Shown: positions 51,205-62,117, numbered from the stretch's first letter. The stretch is DNA of 64,000 nucleotides from Oegoconia quadripuncta (GCA_949316235.1 OX438744.1:3596001-3660000), one strand, 5' to 3'. A program made the numbers and translations. The notes: generated by a model not told the origin, from the letters alone.

Positions 51205-51535
51205 GAACTTCGAAATACAATCGTGTGAAGAAGTGCGGTTCGAAAGATCGTAGTTCCGATACTCTGTTGGTCGACACATTGCTTGTACGATACACCATAC
51301 AGCGACACAATACTTCTTCGACTCGAGCTAGTGCGAAAAAACTCCCCGGTATATTCAATATGTTCAACTTAACATCGAAGGCTAAAGGCGGGAGCGAACC
51401 TGAGCTCCGAGCCATCTTGCTCGCTCGCTACAAATGTCGCTGTATGGTTTATCGCACAAGCAATGTGTCGACAAACAGAGTATGGGAACTACGATCTTTC
51501 GAACCGGTTCTTCGCACGTTTGTATTTCGAAGTTC
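51205..51535. mobile_element. Fold-back TIR element of about 330 bp
   Basis: Left arm 51205-51310 (GAACTTCGAAATACAATCGT...) and right arm 51435-51535 are inverted repeats of about 100 bp with scattered mismatches. The conserved stretch is GAAAGATCGTAGTTCC...CTCTGTTGGTCGACACATTG. The 125-bp centre includes CTCCCGGTATATTCAATATG-like sequence. Three overlapping ORFs over it on both strands are products of the symmetry. Confidence 0.82.
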
Positions 51536-52909
51536 ACTGACGCTAACATATAAAATATGTGTGAACGTGTCTGGAACTGGGTATGCCGTATATCATACAC
51601 AGGTCTGTAGAAGGTATGCCTAGTAAGATGTTGTATGTAAAATACATGACACTGGTTGCGTGTTAGTTTTAGACATGTCATTTATAGGCATGTCTTCCAC
51701 CGGCATCCTTTAACGGGCACGTGTATTTTCGCGTTTATAATAATTACTGAAGCACCTACTTAGGAGGCATCCTATTTGTATGGACATGTAAGGCTCTATC
51801 ACGCGTCGCAATCAATAACCATTGGGACCAATGAAGCAATGTCAAGGCGAAATACGTGTAACAGATGGTATCATTTGCGATAATTAAATCTAAATTTGGT
51901 GGCTATCAGAGCAGCATGGAATACCTTATGATGCCGACCGTTGGCAATTATTATGCATTTACGGCTCTCATCGAATATGGATTATAATTTTGGTTTTTTA
52001 ATCTGTAGTATACATCAAAATATTATATACGTGACAGAGGCCAGGGCGTATGAGAAACCGAAATAATGTGTGTTAAACAGTAGCTTTCTAATAAATAGAA
52101 AAAAATATAGATACCGAAAAAAAAGAAAACAATTATAGTGTGTTTTAAAATACCTCCAGCCTCATTTAGCATACATAACTATCGTTAAAGATGTATTATG
52201 AGAAATACTGAACGAGTTAAGGGACAAATGGTCCCAGATCGAACCAAAAATTTTATTTCCATAGTAAAGTCTACTTCCTAATTTAAATTTTACGAGTTAA
52301 TTAATTACGGAGATATTGCTTGTGTTTGAAATGTTTCTCCCCTCAACCCGTGTGAAGTGGAAATTCTAAATATCCCTTCTCAGTGTGACTTTAAGTAACC
52401 TATGGAAACTACCAAATGTTATCAACATCGCTATTGGCGTTTGGACTATGCGATGATCTCTGGGTCAGTCAGGTAGCATATTGTCTATTATCTACACAGT
52501 TAGCTATGTTCGAAAATACATTCGCATTCCTACACACCTACGCAATGTCATCTTATTTCTCTATCATAAGCTGACTTCGACCGGCTAACAAGTGCCAAAT
52601 TTCGCGTGTGAGACAGCGAGCGTATAGATTTTACGAGAGGAAGAGATACTTTATGCGCCAGAGAAACAGGGCCGGTAGCACCTTATTTTATTAAAGAGAA
52701 ATTTAGATTATCGTAAAACGAAAAGTTCTATGAAAGAGGAACTTACACATTGCCCATGTTTTAAAAGGAATCTGACATATAGGTACATTGTAGGGATCGA
52801 CCCTTACACGTCGTTAAAACTGTAGTTCGGTTGATCGCTAGAAGTTGAAACAGTGAAGTACTTCTCGTCTCTTGTGACACAACTTATAGGTTATTCGTTT
52901 CCTCATCAT
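51536..52909. other. No recognised gene
   Basis: Long stretch without identifiable repeat or gene. Confidence 0.45.
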
Positions 52910-52911
52910 TC

Positions 52912-53185
52912 TCTAGGCAAAGCTCGTTGAATTCCAGCAGATCAGTGTGAGGCCTTGCAAAGCTGAAGTAGAGATAGTTCTTGGAGGCTCTGAACGACAG
53001 CAACCTCAGGGTCGGCGTGATGTGAATGGAGGCCAGCTTGATGCGCTTTTGTTGGAACACATGGGGTGGGGATTGGGGAAATTGACACTGACATTTTCCA
53101 ATACCGCATTGACTGCCTCTGAAACTGAATATATATTTAACATTATTGCGATAACTGAAAGCAGTAGTGAAAAAACTGCTTTTAA
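52912..53185 (-). other. Weak coding candidate (unrecognised)
   Basis: A minus frame without ATG is open for about 95 codons and ends at a stop near 52906. The part between 53045 and 52912 has well-mixed composition (KRIKLASIHITPTLRLLSFR, ASKNYLYFSFARPHTDLLEF, ELCLENDEE). An acceptor could lie at about 53047 (CCAACAAAAG|C). No family recognised; overlapping ORFs on plus are equally long, so chance is possible. Confidence 0.25.
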
Positions 53186-53423
53186 AATTCTAAACAAATG
53201 CATACAGCTATTCTTCGCTGACTTTTAATGTCACGCCCAGGGTCAACGATCGTACAGGTTCACTCATTATGGCGAAACTTACACATATTAACTTCAGTGT
53301 CCTATATATACTACAATGGTTCAGTTAGCCCCGGTCGCGATAATTGTTAACGAAAATGACCTTCCGTGATTCACTATGATCCATTTTTGATATGGTTCAC
53401 TTTTTTTTTGTTACTTAATTGAG

Positions 53424-53638
53424 TCGACCGGTTGGTGTAGTGGATAGTGACCCTATCAGTGAAACCAACGGTTGCGGGTTCGAATCCTGCAAGGGGTAAA
53501 TGTGTGTGATGAATATTTATTCCAGAGTCATGGATGTTTATATAAATATTTATGTATGATTATCCGTTATCTGGTATCCATAGTACAAGCTTTGCATAGT
53601 TTAGGACTAGAGGATTGGTGTAAGTGTCCGAAATATTT
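53424..53638 (+). repeat. SINE B copy 8
   Basis: GACCGGTTGGTGTAGTGG, B box GGTTCGAATCC, GTGTGATGAATATT with a small deletion, ACAAGCTTTGCATAG, GTGTCCGAAATATTTAATTA. Confidence 0.93.
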
Positions 53639-54074
53639 AATTATTGGTTTTTATTTCTTTCATTATGCTACATTAAGCTCTTGAATTTGAATCTTGGCTC
53701 AAGGTAAAAAGTTTATTTTAATTTCAAGGTTCTCCTCATTTTTTGATTGACGTCGGTTAAAAACCGTATCAAAATGCGTCGCATAGTTTAGAACAACTAA
53801 CGGATAGATAGCGAGTTTGTTTATCTCTAGAGAAGAAAAGTACACTGTGGTATACATTGCAAGGGATTTCCAATAGCAATTACATTTCTAACAAAAACTA
53901 GGTATTTTCTTACGCACTTAAATGAATCTAGACGGTCGTGAACGACCGCTGTTTGTCGCTAACTTTACTGTTCAACAAGGGCTTAGGTTTTAATTACGTT
54001 TCTACCGTTTAATGAAGCTGAGGGCGAGGGAGAGGCGGGGCGCGGGGGTAATAGCGTGTCTGTTTGCTATTTTT
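53639..54074. other. No recognised feature
   Basis: 54010-54055 is a G-rich patch (GAGGCGGGGCGCGGGGG); no partner found. Confidence 0.4.
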
Positions 54075-54494
54075 TTTTATATATGAGAGGGCGGCAAACG
54101 AGCATGCGGGTCACCTGATGGAAAGCAATCACCGCCGCCCATGGACACCCGCAACACCAAAATGGTCACAGATGCGTTGCCGGCCTTTGAGGAAGGTGTA
54201 GGCTCGTTTCTTGAAGGTTCCAATGTCGTACTCGTTCGGGAATACCGCTGCCGGAAGTCCGTCCCACAGGGTGGTCGTACGTGGTAAGAAGTTTCTTGAG
54301 AAACGTACAGTGGTAGACTTCCACTCATCCAGGTGATGTGGATGGAAATTTAATTTTCGGCGAGTAGTGTATCGGTTAAATTGAGCAGCGGGTATTAGCT
54401 CGAACAGTTCTTCAGAACACTCCCCATGAAATATGCGATAGAGAATGCAGAGGGACGCGATTGCTTTGTGATTCCCGTGAAAACTTATCGTCAA
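54075..54494 (-). pseudogene. CR1/Jockey-type LINE ORF2 C-terminus (longest copy here)
   Basis: Minus strand, 121 open codons (54494-54129): [86 protein letters not shown], then GVAGVHGRR and stop. The UTR ends CTCTCATAT and a plus-strand T run at 54071-54078. It matches the 14103 and 19111 copies residue for residue over most of the shared part, so these come from one active family. No catalytic domain is present. Confidence 0.88.
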
Positions 54495-54681
54495 TATTAA
54501 GTAACTTTTAAACTGACCTATAGATCATTTTGTATATAAAACGTAGTTACGTGGAAGCATAATATTCAATGAAAAAGAAATTAAAGATTTTAAGGAAAGG
54601 GTAAATCGTAGTAACCATCGCACTGATTGACGATTATACTCTTTGCCTTGTCCGCCGAGATCAGTATAGGTGTATAAGTTA

Positions 54682-54905
54682 TTAGCTTTCCGCCTGCGGC
54701 TTCGCCTGTGAGGAATAACTTTACACGGAAATTTGATTATCCCGCGGGAACTACTCACTTTATCGGGATAAAAAGTATCCCATGTCTTAAACCAGAGCAC
54801 ATTCTACCTACAATTGCCCATGAATCGACCAGTAGAACTCGGCGATCGGACCACGAGCAATAAACGCGAATTTCATCCAAATTCGTTCATCCGTTTCGCC
54901 GTCAT
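54682..54905 (-). mobile_element. Non-autonomous Helitron (copy 6)
   Basis: Reversed: TTAGCTTTCCGCCTGCGGC end (CTAA instead of CTAG in minus sense), ATCCCGCGGGAACTACTCAC, GGGATAAAAAGTATCC, CATCCGTTTCGCCGTC. The TC end is not clear. Confidence 0.82.
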
Positions 54906-55212
54906 TGACCAACCTGATGGACCAACGTGGACTTTAATATCTGTGGTCCATTGACTGTCCGTGCAATATATGTGACTGAAAATGACACCAGTGCGTTTCT
55001 TAGCGCTTGTGAACATAAACGGGTCAGTTCTATCCTTAGCTAGATTAATAATTCACTCACAATATCGTTATCCTTTTTAGTGCACCAAAAATTTTGAACG
55101 TCATTTTCGTAACCTCAAAATAGAAAACTGTTAGTGATGTCAAAAAAATAATGCTACGTTAGACAACCTTTTTTTACATTTTGATTGATGGAGGAAGGAG
55201 ATAATATAAATT

Positions 55213-55247
<35 letters not shown>

Positions 55248-55339
55248 CAAACAATAATACCTAAGTAATTGTAACAAAAAATATGTAAATATATAATAAG
55301 CTTAAGATTGTCATGTACTTTATAGTGCTCTCTCAAATT
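54906..55339. other. No recognised gene; TA microsatellite
   Basis: 55214-55243 is a TA repeat of about 14 units. Confidence 0.6.
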
Positions 55340-55353
55340 GCTTGTGCTTTAAC

Positions 55354-55569
55354 AGGGTGTCACATGGTCCTTTTCCCATGGACTATGAATTGCCGAGTAC
55401 AATGTTTGTGAAATCATATAATTTTCTGTGCCCTGAGATGCGCACATACGAGTATCTCAATGGTTCTGGCAGAATGAACAGCGCTGCGGGTTTCTACCCA
55501 CAGCACATGCTGAGTCTGGACCATTTCGTTGCCCCTGATATGGGTCACGTCTCCTTTTATAAATTTTAA
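55354..55569 (+). other. Weak candidate 3' exon or unrecognised element end
   Basis: A pyrimidine-rich tract ending CTTTAACAG|G at 55355 could be an acceptor. The following frame is open to TAA at 55567-55569 (HGPFPMDYELPSTMFVKSYN, LCPEMRTYEYLNGSG, FYPQHMLSLDHFVAPDMGHV, SFYKF). An AATAAA at about 55642 and ATTCT repeats follow. The latter also end a probable retroelement at 28085, so this could be a retroelement 3' end rather than a host terminal exon. No protein family recognised. Confidence 0.3.
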
Positions 55570-55639
55570 CTGTATACCAACCCAGTATTCTATATTGTAT
55601 GTGTATAATGTAGGTTAAGTGACTTGTGTCATGGTCGAC

Positions 55640-55670
55640 GAATAAATGTATTCTATTCTATTCTGATACT
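55640..55670 (+). repeat. AATAAA and ATTCT-repeat tail
   Basis: GAATAAATGTATTCTATTCT followed by further ATTCT units. Confidence 0.6.
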
Positions 55671-55745
55671 ACTTAATGTACCTAACAACTGTATGTATAT
55701 GAACCAATGTGATGTGCAATAAATACTTTGAATTTGAGTTTGGTA
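55671..55745 (+). repeat. Probable LINE 3' tail
   Basis: GTGATGTGCAATAAATACTT then TTGAATTTGAG, a poly-A signal with short tail; no coding part attached. Confidence 0.4.
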
Positions 55746-56347
55746 ACGTTCTGAGCAGAAGACGGACTTTGATTGTCCGATCGCTTAGTTTCAGATAACC
55801 GACCTTATCGTTCCTGCGTTGAAGGAAGCGTACAACGTACAACCGCACCCCAACTGTGGAGGCGCAAGGGTCTGGATGTGATGCATGAAGCAACCAAATT
55901 TTGAAGGCAGCCATAAAAAAATATTTTTACCTTCATTTGATGTAAAAACTGAAAGCATGATCTGTCTAACACAATTTTATCCGCTCTCGAGCTGTTAGTG
56001 TTTTTTAAAATACAATGTAATATTTATTCTGTGGATTTTGTGATGGATGAGTGGAGTGACATGACTGATGGATGAGTCAGACAAATAAAATAAAAGTTAC
56101 ACAGAATGCGCATTTGTCGCCGAACCGCTCTACTATTCCGACTGATTGTTATGACTATCACTCACGCAGATTTTTATGAGGGTCACAAAGATTTCCTATT
56201 ACTAACGTAAAGTAAAATAATACAGTGTGATTTTTAATTAGTACTCGATACCAAAATGCAAGCATATGTCCCAAAGAAACAAGTTTTTATAAAAATAATT
56301 TTTTATAGGTATACTACAAGTTAGCACTTTTCCTCAATCACATCTAA
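55746..56347. other. No recognised feature
   Basis: An 81-codon minus ORF at 55669-55914 has no family resemblance. Confidence 0.4.
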
Positions 56348-56679
56348 GGCCCGAATTAATAAACCATTCTCAAGATTGAGAACAGTGTTGTGACTGGTCT
56401 CAAGTAAACGTGTTAATTAATAAACCTAACTTGAGACCTGAAACGCCCGTGCTTACTCAAGCAGTACTCACTTGAGAGTTTCACGTATTAATAAAGGGAA
56501 CTCAAGACTATCATTCATTCGCCGCTGAGGCGAATACTTGATAAGTGATCTCAGCTGAGTAGACCTCAAGATTGTTTTATAAATTAGCGCGTAGCTTGAG
56601 ATAGCGTCAACTGCTTAAGACGCATCTTGTTTGATACAGCCTTAAGACTTGTATTGAGATTGGTTTATTAATACGGGCC
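56348..56679. mobile_element. Harbinger-like MITE family I (intact)
   Basis: 332 bp, GGCCCGAATTAATAAACC ... GGTTTATTAATACGGGCC, flanked by TAA on both sides (56345-56347, 56680-56682). Three-base TWA duplications and GG...CC ends fit PIF/Harbinger MITEs. It contains repeated TCTCAAG/CTTGAGA motifs in both orientations. No transposase. Confidence 0.88.
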
Positions 56680-56682
56680 TAA

Positions 56683-58021
56683 GCCCATATAGCCAAGTCA
56701 TATTTCTTCAGTTTTGTAAAGTCAGTCTCAGTCATAATAAGCCGTTCATCGTATAAGTACTTAGCGTATGTAGTCTAGTCACTTTAATTTACACTTCCCT
56801 TCACTTGTACCATCATTGACTTTTGCTAAACAATATTCTGCCATTATTAAGCTTCAAAACTCAGAATGTACAACTTATAAGTAACGCTGAGATCCCGCCA
56901 CAAAACGCGCTGTCAAATGAAAAAAAAAAGTAGTTCTATTTTCAAAATTCTATTGAACCATGATCCAACTTTCTCTACAGCCACTCAATTACAGCGCGAT
57001 GTAACATAAAGTTAAGTATTAAATTAAAGATTTTTTTTAAATGACTTTATTACAATTTAGTTTCAACTATTTCTTTAAAATAACATAGATTTGGTCAAAA
57101 TATTTACCATTTTTTTCAATGATGAAAATGAAAAATAACGGCTGAATAGCTGGGCCGGCCACAGAAAAAAAAACAAAATAGGCGGGAGAGCGGCAATCTG
57201 ATCTTCATTTGTTTTTTCGAGTTGTAGAGTTTTATTTATACTTCCGTATAGCAGAGATTTATATTAACTCATATTTTACTCGTAATGAAAAGCACAGTGT
57301 TTACCTCGGGTTAAACACTTATTTAGTCCCGAGACGGGGTTTGGGGTCTGAGCATAGCGAGAAATCGTTACTTTCACCCCTAGGATAACAATGTACTGTT
57401 GTCTAATGAGGGCGCCACTGGACGGAAAAACCCTCTCAAGGCTAAGTAAGACGTATTTGTGGGAAGATTGGTGCCTCAAAAGGAACCAAAATCACAGGTG
57501 GCCGGGCCACGGACGTAGTGTTTACAACTACAGACTTATAAATAGTAATTAAGAAAACATTGATAACGCTAAGGCAAAAGTCGACGCGTACCCCATACAG
57601 CTTTTGTCATTCATAAGATTTTTTATATGTCGGGAAAATGTGGGCGTGGCCTAGAATGGTGCCAGCTGTCTCAGGGTACTCAGATTATAAGATGATGCCA
57701 TCAGTGACCATGGAACCTGAGATGCTATCTAGTGAAGGGTAAACGTAGTGCATAGCCCTCACGCCATATAAGGTGGTATTCACATGCAGTCTAAATCGCA
57801 TGTGCTGAAATTCCATGATCAACAAGCATATACAGGAAGTAATTCACCAGATTCTTCCAAGCGTCGGTGATAAAATAGGTAACCAAAGTCACTCAAGTTT
57901 CTGGGTGTACTTGTTCTATGACGGTTGGCAGCAATATAACGCACCATTCAAACAATAATTTTAGTTATACGACCGTCTATATCCGACGCGGATTTGTCGC
58001 TGGTGACGACATTATAAACAT
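56683..58021. other. No recognised gene
   Basis: 57270-57480 has a 67-codon minus ORF with no family match; 57640-57760 shows no convincing domain. Possibly very old LINE sequence. Confidence 0.4.
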
Positions 58022-58360
58022 TCATAATCATCATCATTTCAGCCATGGAATGTCCACTGCAGAACATAGGCCTCCCACCTAGAATTCCAGAGCGATTGCA
58101 GAGCGGCCTGCATCCAGCGATTTCCCACGACATTTATCAGGTCGTCTGTCAACCTTGTGAGTAGATGTCCTACGCTACGCTTGCTGGTGCGTGGTCTTCA
58201 CTTGAGAACTTTGATGCGCAACGGCCACCAGTTCTTCGAGCTATGTGCTCTGCCCACTGCCATTTCACCTTGATAATCCGGTGGGTTATGTCAGTGACTT
58301 CCATTCGCCTACGGATGTCCTCATTCCTGGTTCGATCAATATTGCTTGTTTCCAAATATA
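58022..58360 (-). pseudogene. RTE-type LINE ORF2 C-terminus with ATG-repeat tail
   Basis: Minus strand: RTRNEDIRRRMEVTDITHRI, KVKWQWAEHIARRTGGR, then after disruptions NR-MQAA--LWNS, and an ATGATGATGATTATG tail at 58022-58038. R-R-KVTDI--R--K-KW-WAGHIARR is the signature of the RTE ORF2 end. Several stops and shifts; RT and endonuclease absent. Confidence 0.82.
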
Positions 58361-58390
58361 ATACTTACGAGGTATTAGTCTTATTCTAAT

Positions 58391-58690
58391 AGTTTTTTTT
58401 ATTTATATTTTGACAAACATTTACAAACACAAACATCTACAGACAAAAAATTGCGCCTAGCGCATCTCCTCGAGGCGGCATAGTGCCCAACAGGCAAGCG
58501 GCGTTCCCGCGTTGTATAGCGAGATTTATCCTCTGAGCTAGGAAGCCGCCCGCTCTGCGGTCACCAGAAGCCTCGATGAGACGCGCCGACAGGTCTTGGA
58601 CCAGGCGTTTTGTTTCAGGGCCCCAGGATCCCATCGTCTCGACCCCCACTGGTACGAACACGTAACCTTCCTGTAGATCCTGGTATTAAT
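58391..58690 (-). pseudogene. LINE ORF2 C-terminus of a different family, poly-A tailed
   Basis: Minus-strand frame open for about 84 codons: YVFVPVGVETMGSWGPETKR, LSARLIEASGDRRAGGFLAQ, RINLAIQRGNAACLLGTM. VPVAVET-G-WG...L--RI-LAIQRGNA-S--GT is a frequent ending of animal mobile-element polyproteins that I take to be LINE ORF2. A UTR with AATAAAAAAAA at its end (plus T run near 58392) follows. It starts where the element was truncated; no catalytic part. Confidence 0.65.
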
Positions 58691-59459
58691 TGAGGTATTA
58701 ATGAATTCGTAAACACATACAATTAGAAACCAATTTTAGACATTTTCACATAATGCCCAATTAAAACCGTGGTTAATACTTTTGTATGGAAAAGGGGCTA
58801 CGCTATTTAGTCCTTCAGTACACTGATTAGTGATTACACTACTAAACTGATTAGTGATTTGTAAGAATTCACAAAGAGTAGATTTCACCATTTAAACTTT
58901 CTTTTTCATTCTATCTTCATCGTTCTCACAATTCTTCATCGCGTTACACAAAATTCCCTTAACAATGGCGATCACCTGGAACAAACAAAACCTACCTACA
59001 TAAACCCTGTCCCTTTGTCCGCATAAATTTGAAAAAAAAAAATAAAAGAATAAAAATTTAAATCTCCCTCGGACTCGTGCCATATTCTTAAGCAGCCGCC
59101 TAGTCGAAAAATGTCTCTCCAAAACCGTCCATTATAAGCTGAGACTTCCATTGTGTTTCCCACCTCTCTTTCCGTCGTTAACAAACTCGTATATAGAAGA
59201 AAGGGAGCTCAGTTTATCCTGGTTTGTTGTACACAGAATTCATAACTAAGGTCTTGGTCGACTTATTTACAGATTCGGAATTTTTTCGCAAGTTTTTAAG
59301 TGGCTGGATTTAAAAGTTGGACGACGAGGGACTATGCTCTGTCCGACCCCGTTTATTAATTCATTTCGTGTAGGAAACTGTTGGTCTTGTTTATATTTGC
59401 AGATGTTTACTGGCTTTGTTGGGAAAGTAATTTGTCACGTAACTGATTTTGCGATTACC
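58691..59459. other. No recognised feature
   Basis: ORFs at 58892-59184 on minus show no family resemblance; 59030-59060 is A-rich. Confidence 0.4.
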
Positions 59460-59469
59460 ACTAGGCGGT

Positions 59470-59830
59470 CTGTTACTTCATCATATCAGCCGAAAGAGGT
59501 TCACTGCTGAACAAAGGCCTCCGCCAAAGGTCTCCACCACGATCGGTCCTGCGCAGCCCGCATCCAGGGAAGCGTTGCGTCTTCCGATGCGTGGTCGCCA
59601 CTTGATAACCTTTACGCCCCAATGGCCATAGGTCCTACGAGCAATGTGCCCGGCACACTGCCACTTGAGTTTGTCAATTCTTCGGGCTGTCCCGTCATTT
59701 CTGATTCGATCCCACAGGGAGACTCCGAGCATAGCTCTCTTCCATTGCCCTTTTGGTGACCTTGAGCCTTCTTATGAGGCCCGTAGTAAGCGACCAAGTT
59801 TCAGTTCCATATGTCATGATGACTGATTAC
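59470..59830 (-). pseudogene. RTE-type LINE ORF2 C-terminus
   Basis: Minus strand, with one frame change near 59735: RALRRLKVTKRAMERAMLGV-like start, then MLGVSLWDRIRNDGTARRID, KLKWQCAGHIARRTYGHWG, VKVIKWRPRIGRRNASLDAG, truncated in the RW-DD region. Closer to complete in this block than 58022 but lacking the RT. Confidence 0.85.
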
Positions 59831-59977
59831 TTAATCACTTTAAATTGAAAATTTGGAAACCCTCGAGGGAATAAATGATTACAACATCTAGATAGCCCAA
59901 ACGAGCTGTGTTAAAGCTAAATATCTTCGAAATGGCTTTACGAATTTCTATCAAACAGTCAACTATGCCATGATGAT

Positions 59978-60045
59978 GACGAGAATCGCGGAAAGTCGCT
60001 GGATGTGAACCGCTCCGAACTAGTCGCTCTGGAATTCCAAGAAAC
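59978..60045 (+). pseudogene. RTE-type LINE C-terminal sliver
   Basis: GCGGAAAGTCGCTGGATGTG then AGTCGCTCTGGAATTCC matches the K-VAG--WM---DRSLWNS end seen at 8060. Plus strand, opposite to the two RTE pieces beside it. Confidence 0.5.
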
Positions 60046-60086
60046 CAACCGCCGAGGTTAATCATAATAAAAACCGCCAACAAATC

Positions 60087-60353
60087 AACCGCCTCCATGG
60101 CTCAATGTAAACAACATTTGGTTTAGAATTCGGAGGTCGCGGGTTCGATCCCCAGCGGGGTACATGTTTAAGCCTGGCTAGCTACCACCATCTTATCTAA
60201 ATCTGCCGCCAAGCAGCAATGTTAATAGCATTGTTGTGTTCCGGTTGTCAGAGATAAGATAGCCAGTCCCCCAAATGTGTTGGGGTTTCCGGATCAGTAC
60301 GCTTCCACCTTCGACCTCATCTTCAAGTCCAACCCGTTGTGCATAAAAAAAAA
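60087..60353 (+). repeat. SINE A copy 20
   Basis: Head CCGCCTCCATGGCTCAATG, B box GGTTCGATCCCCAG, two internal deletions (after GTACATGTTTAAG and after CTCATCTTCAAG), tail GTTGTGCATAAAAAAAAAG. Confidence 0.93.
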
Positions 60354-60523
60354 GAATATATGAAACTTTCGAAATACACCAAAGAGTATGTTAAATATGT
60401 CATGATCAAAGTTAAATATGTCGCCTCGTTTAGTCTTCAATGATAACAGCACTCAAATGCGACCACGCATACGTCCGAACAAAGGTTGAACACACACACA
60501 CACATAACGCCGTCAAACACACA

Positions 60524-60704
60524 TAATAAATAAATATCCTGAGACCTACACACAGCACCATCTAGTTCCACAGTAAACAGCTATAGGCTTGTGTTGTGGA
60601 TACCAGATGGTTGATATACTACATAAATACATTTTTTTTTTGTAAATAAATACTTATTAAAAATGAAAACACAATGCTAACTACTACACCAAACAGGTCG
60701 TCAA
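60524..60704 (-). repeat. SINE C copy 7, B-box region deleted
   Basis: Reversed: AAATAAATATCCTGAGACC, CAGCACCATCTAGTTCCACA, then AATGAAAACACAATGC joining directly to the head CTACACCAAACAGGTCGTC. The region holding the B box is gone. Confidence 0.88.
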
Positions 60705-61221
60705 ATTCGTCGTTTCTCTCTAACAATCTTGAGTTCCTGATTTTTGGTAGAAAGATAGACTGCCCATCAGTAAATGTTGAAACGAACTAGATGGTGCTGT
60801 GAGTGTGTGCAAAGGAAAAACAATAAATGACTACTACTTTCTTATGGTATGAGACATTATCGAACAACTCACGTATAATATAAAGTGATTAATACCTCTC
60901 ATTAATCCTGACTTAACTTTCACAATCTCCTCTGTATGTAATCTAGTTTATCTTTCATCGTTGTACTTCATACCGTCTCGTACCTTAGACTAGTCTAATG
61001 AGGTTCAGCACGCACTGCCACAGTGTAATAACAATAAAATAAAAACTTTAATTTCAGACAGTATACAAGTTCATAATTTAAAAATTGTATTTGAATTGAT
61101 ATATTAAACTTATTAATTAAAAATTGAAATTACGAATGAAATGAATAAAAAGAAATATTGAATTAAAAATTACAATTTACAAAATATCCAACATTAAGAT
61201 TAAAAAATTGAGAATTGCTGT
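60705..61221. other. No recognised gene
   Basis: Contains ACTAGATGGTGCTGTGAGTG at 60790, a SINE C 3' fragment. Otherwise AT-rich and featureless. Confidence 0.45.
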
Positions 61222-62044
61222 GTGTATGTAATACCACTACATATATTAACACACACTGCACACTGTTGTGCAGTGTGTGTTGAGCTGCAAGAAGCTGTTG
61301 GAGCTACCCGGCGCACCAGGGACGCTATTCGCTTGCGCATTATTGCTACAAAGCTGTCCACTCCCGCTTCTACAAACATCCCTGATGCGCTACAGAAGCG
61401 CGGCAGCCCTATCAATGTCCTAAACGCGTTATTATATTGGACGCGCAGAGCATTGAAAGCCCTTTGCGTATACATGTGTAAAGCTGCATGTGTGAAATGT
61501 CTGGCAGTAAGCTCTAAACAAAGTCGTTTTCACTTGTTTACTGCAACATGCAAACCTGCGAGCCAGCATATTAGCTCTGACTGCCAATACCCTGCGCTCC
61601 CTCTCTATGTCTACATCATCCTTAAGTACCTCGGTGATCCAGTGGCCCAGGTACTTAAACTGCTATACTCTATTGAGAGCACTGCCGTTCAGCATAACCG
61701 GCGGGACAGTACCGTAGCTCTTCGTACCCGCCTTGAAAACCATTAGCTCGCTCTTTTCTGCGTTGTACCTGAGCCCATGGGCCCCCACATAGCACTCACA
61801 GATTTTAATTAGTCTCCTTAGAGCACTTCGATGGGCTGAATAGCTGATATGATTAACAAACCTTAAAAAAAATTAAATAACCGCCGACCTGCGCACTGCT
61901 CAGCTCACGGACCAGGCGTTCAATGTACAGGCTAAATGGGCCGGGCGAGGTCAGGCCACCCTGCCGTACCCCATAATCCAACCTATATGGGTCCGATAGA
62001 GATCCCCCCCCCCCCCCACCGTACATGGTTACATTGATTACCAT
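61222..62044 (-). pseudogene. RTE-type LINE reverse transcriptase, catalytic motif deleted
   Basis: Minus strand from 62044: SLSDPYRLDYGVRQGGLTSP (the GVRQGG-L-SP block of the RT palm), LVRELSSAQVG, then NHISY joined to SALRRLIKICECYVGAHGLR. Then YNAEKSELMVFKAGTKSYG, QFKYLGHWITEVLKDD, ERERRVLAVRANMLARRF, and finally SALRVQYNNAFR-like and GLPRFCSASGMFVEAGVDSF. This is the RTE RT from palm to thumb and connection. The YADD aspartates that should follow SY are missing. A C14 run at 62004-62017 codes extra glycines, and there are further stops and shifts. Non-functional. Confidence 0.85.
62004..62017. repeat. Poly-C run of 14
   Basis: Uninterrupted C tract inside the RTE relic (polyglycine on minus). 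Confidence 0.9.
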
Positions 62045-62117
62045 ACCAATACTTAAAAAGGGATATGAACTCCCTAGGAAGTTCCGAATCTCTCTATGTA
62101 TAAACCACTACACCAAA

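Noticed and set aside
51009..51681. Several ORFs of 99-158 codons on both strands
   Set aside because: They overlap each other over a fold-back element and adjoining SINE B; no protein family, and both strands are equally open.
61222..61746. 174-codon plus ORF, one of the longest in the window
   Set aside because: It is antisense to the RTE reverse transcriptase relic, whose conserved motifs are on minus.
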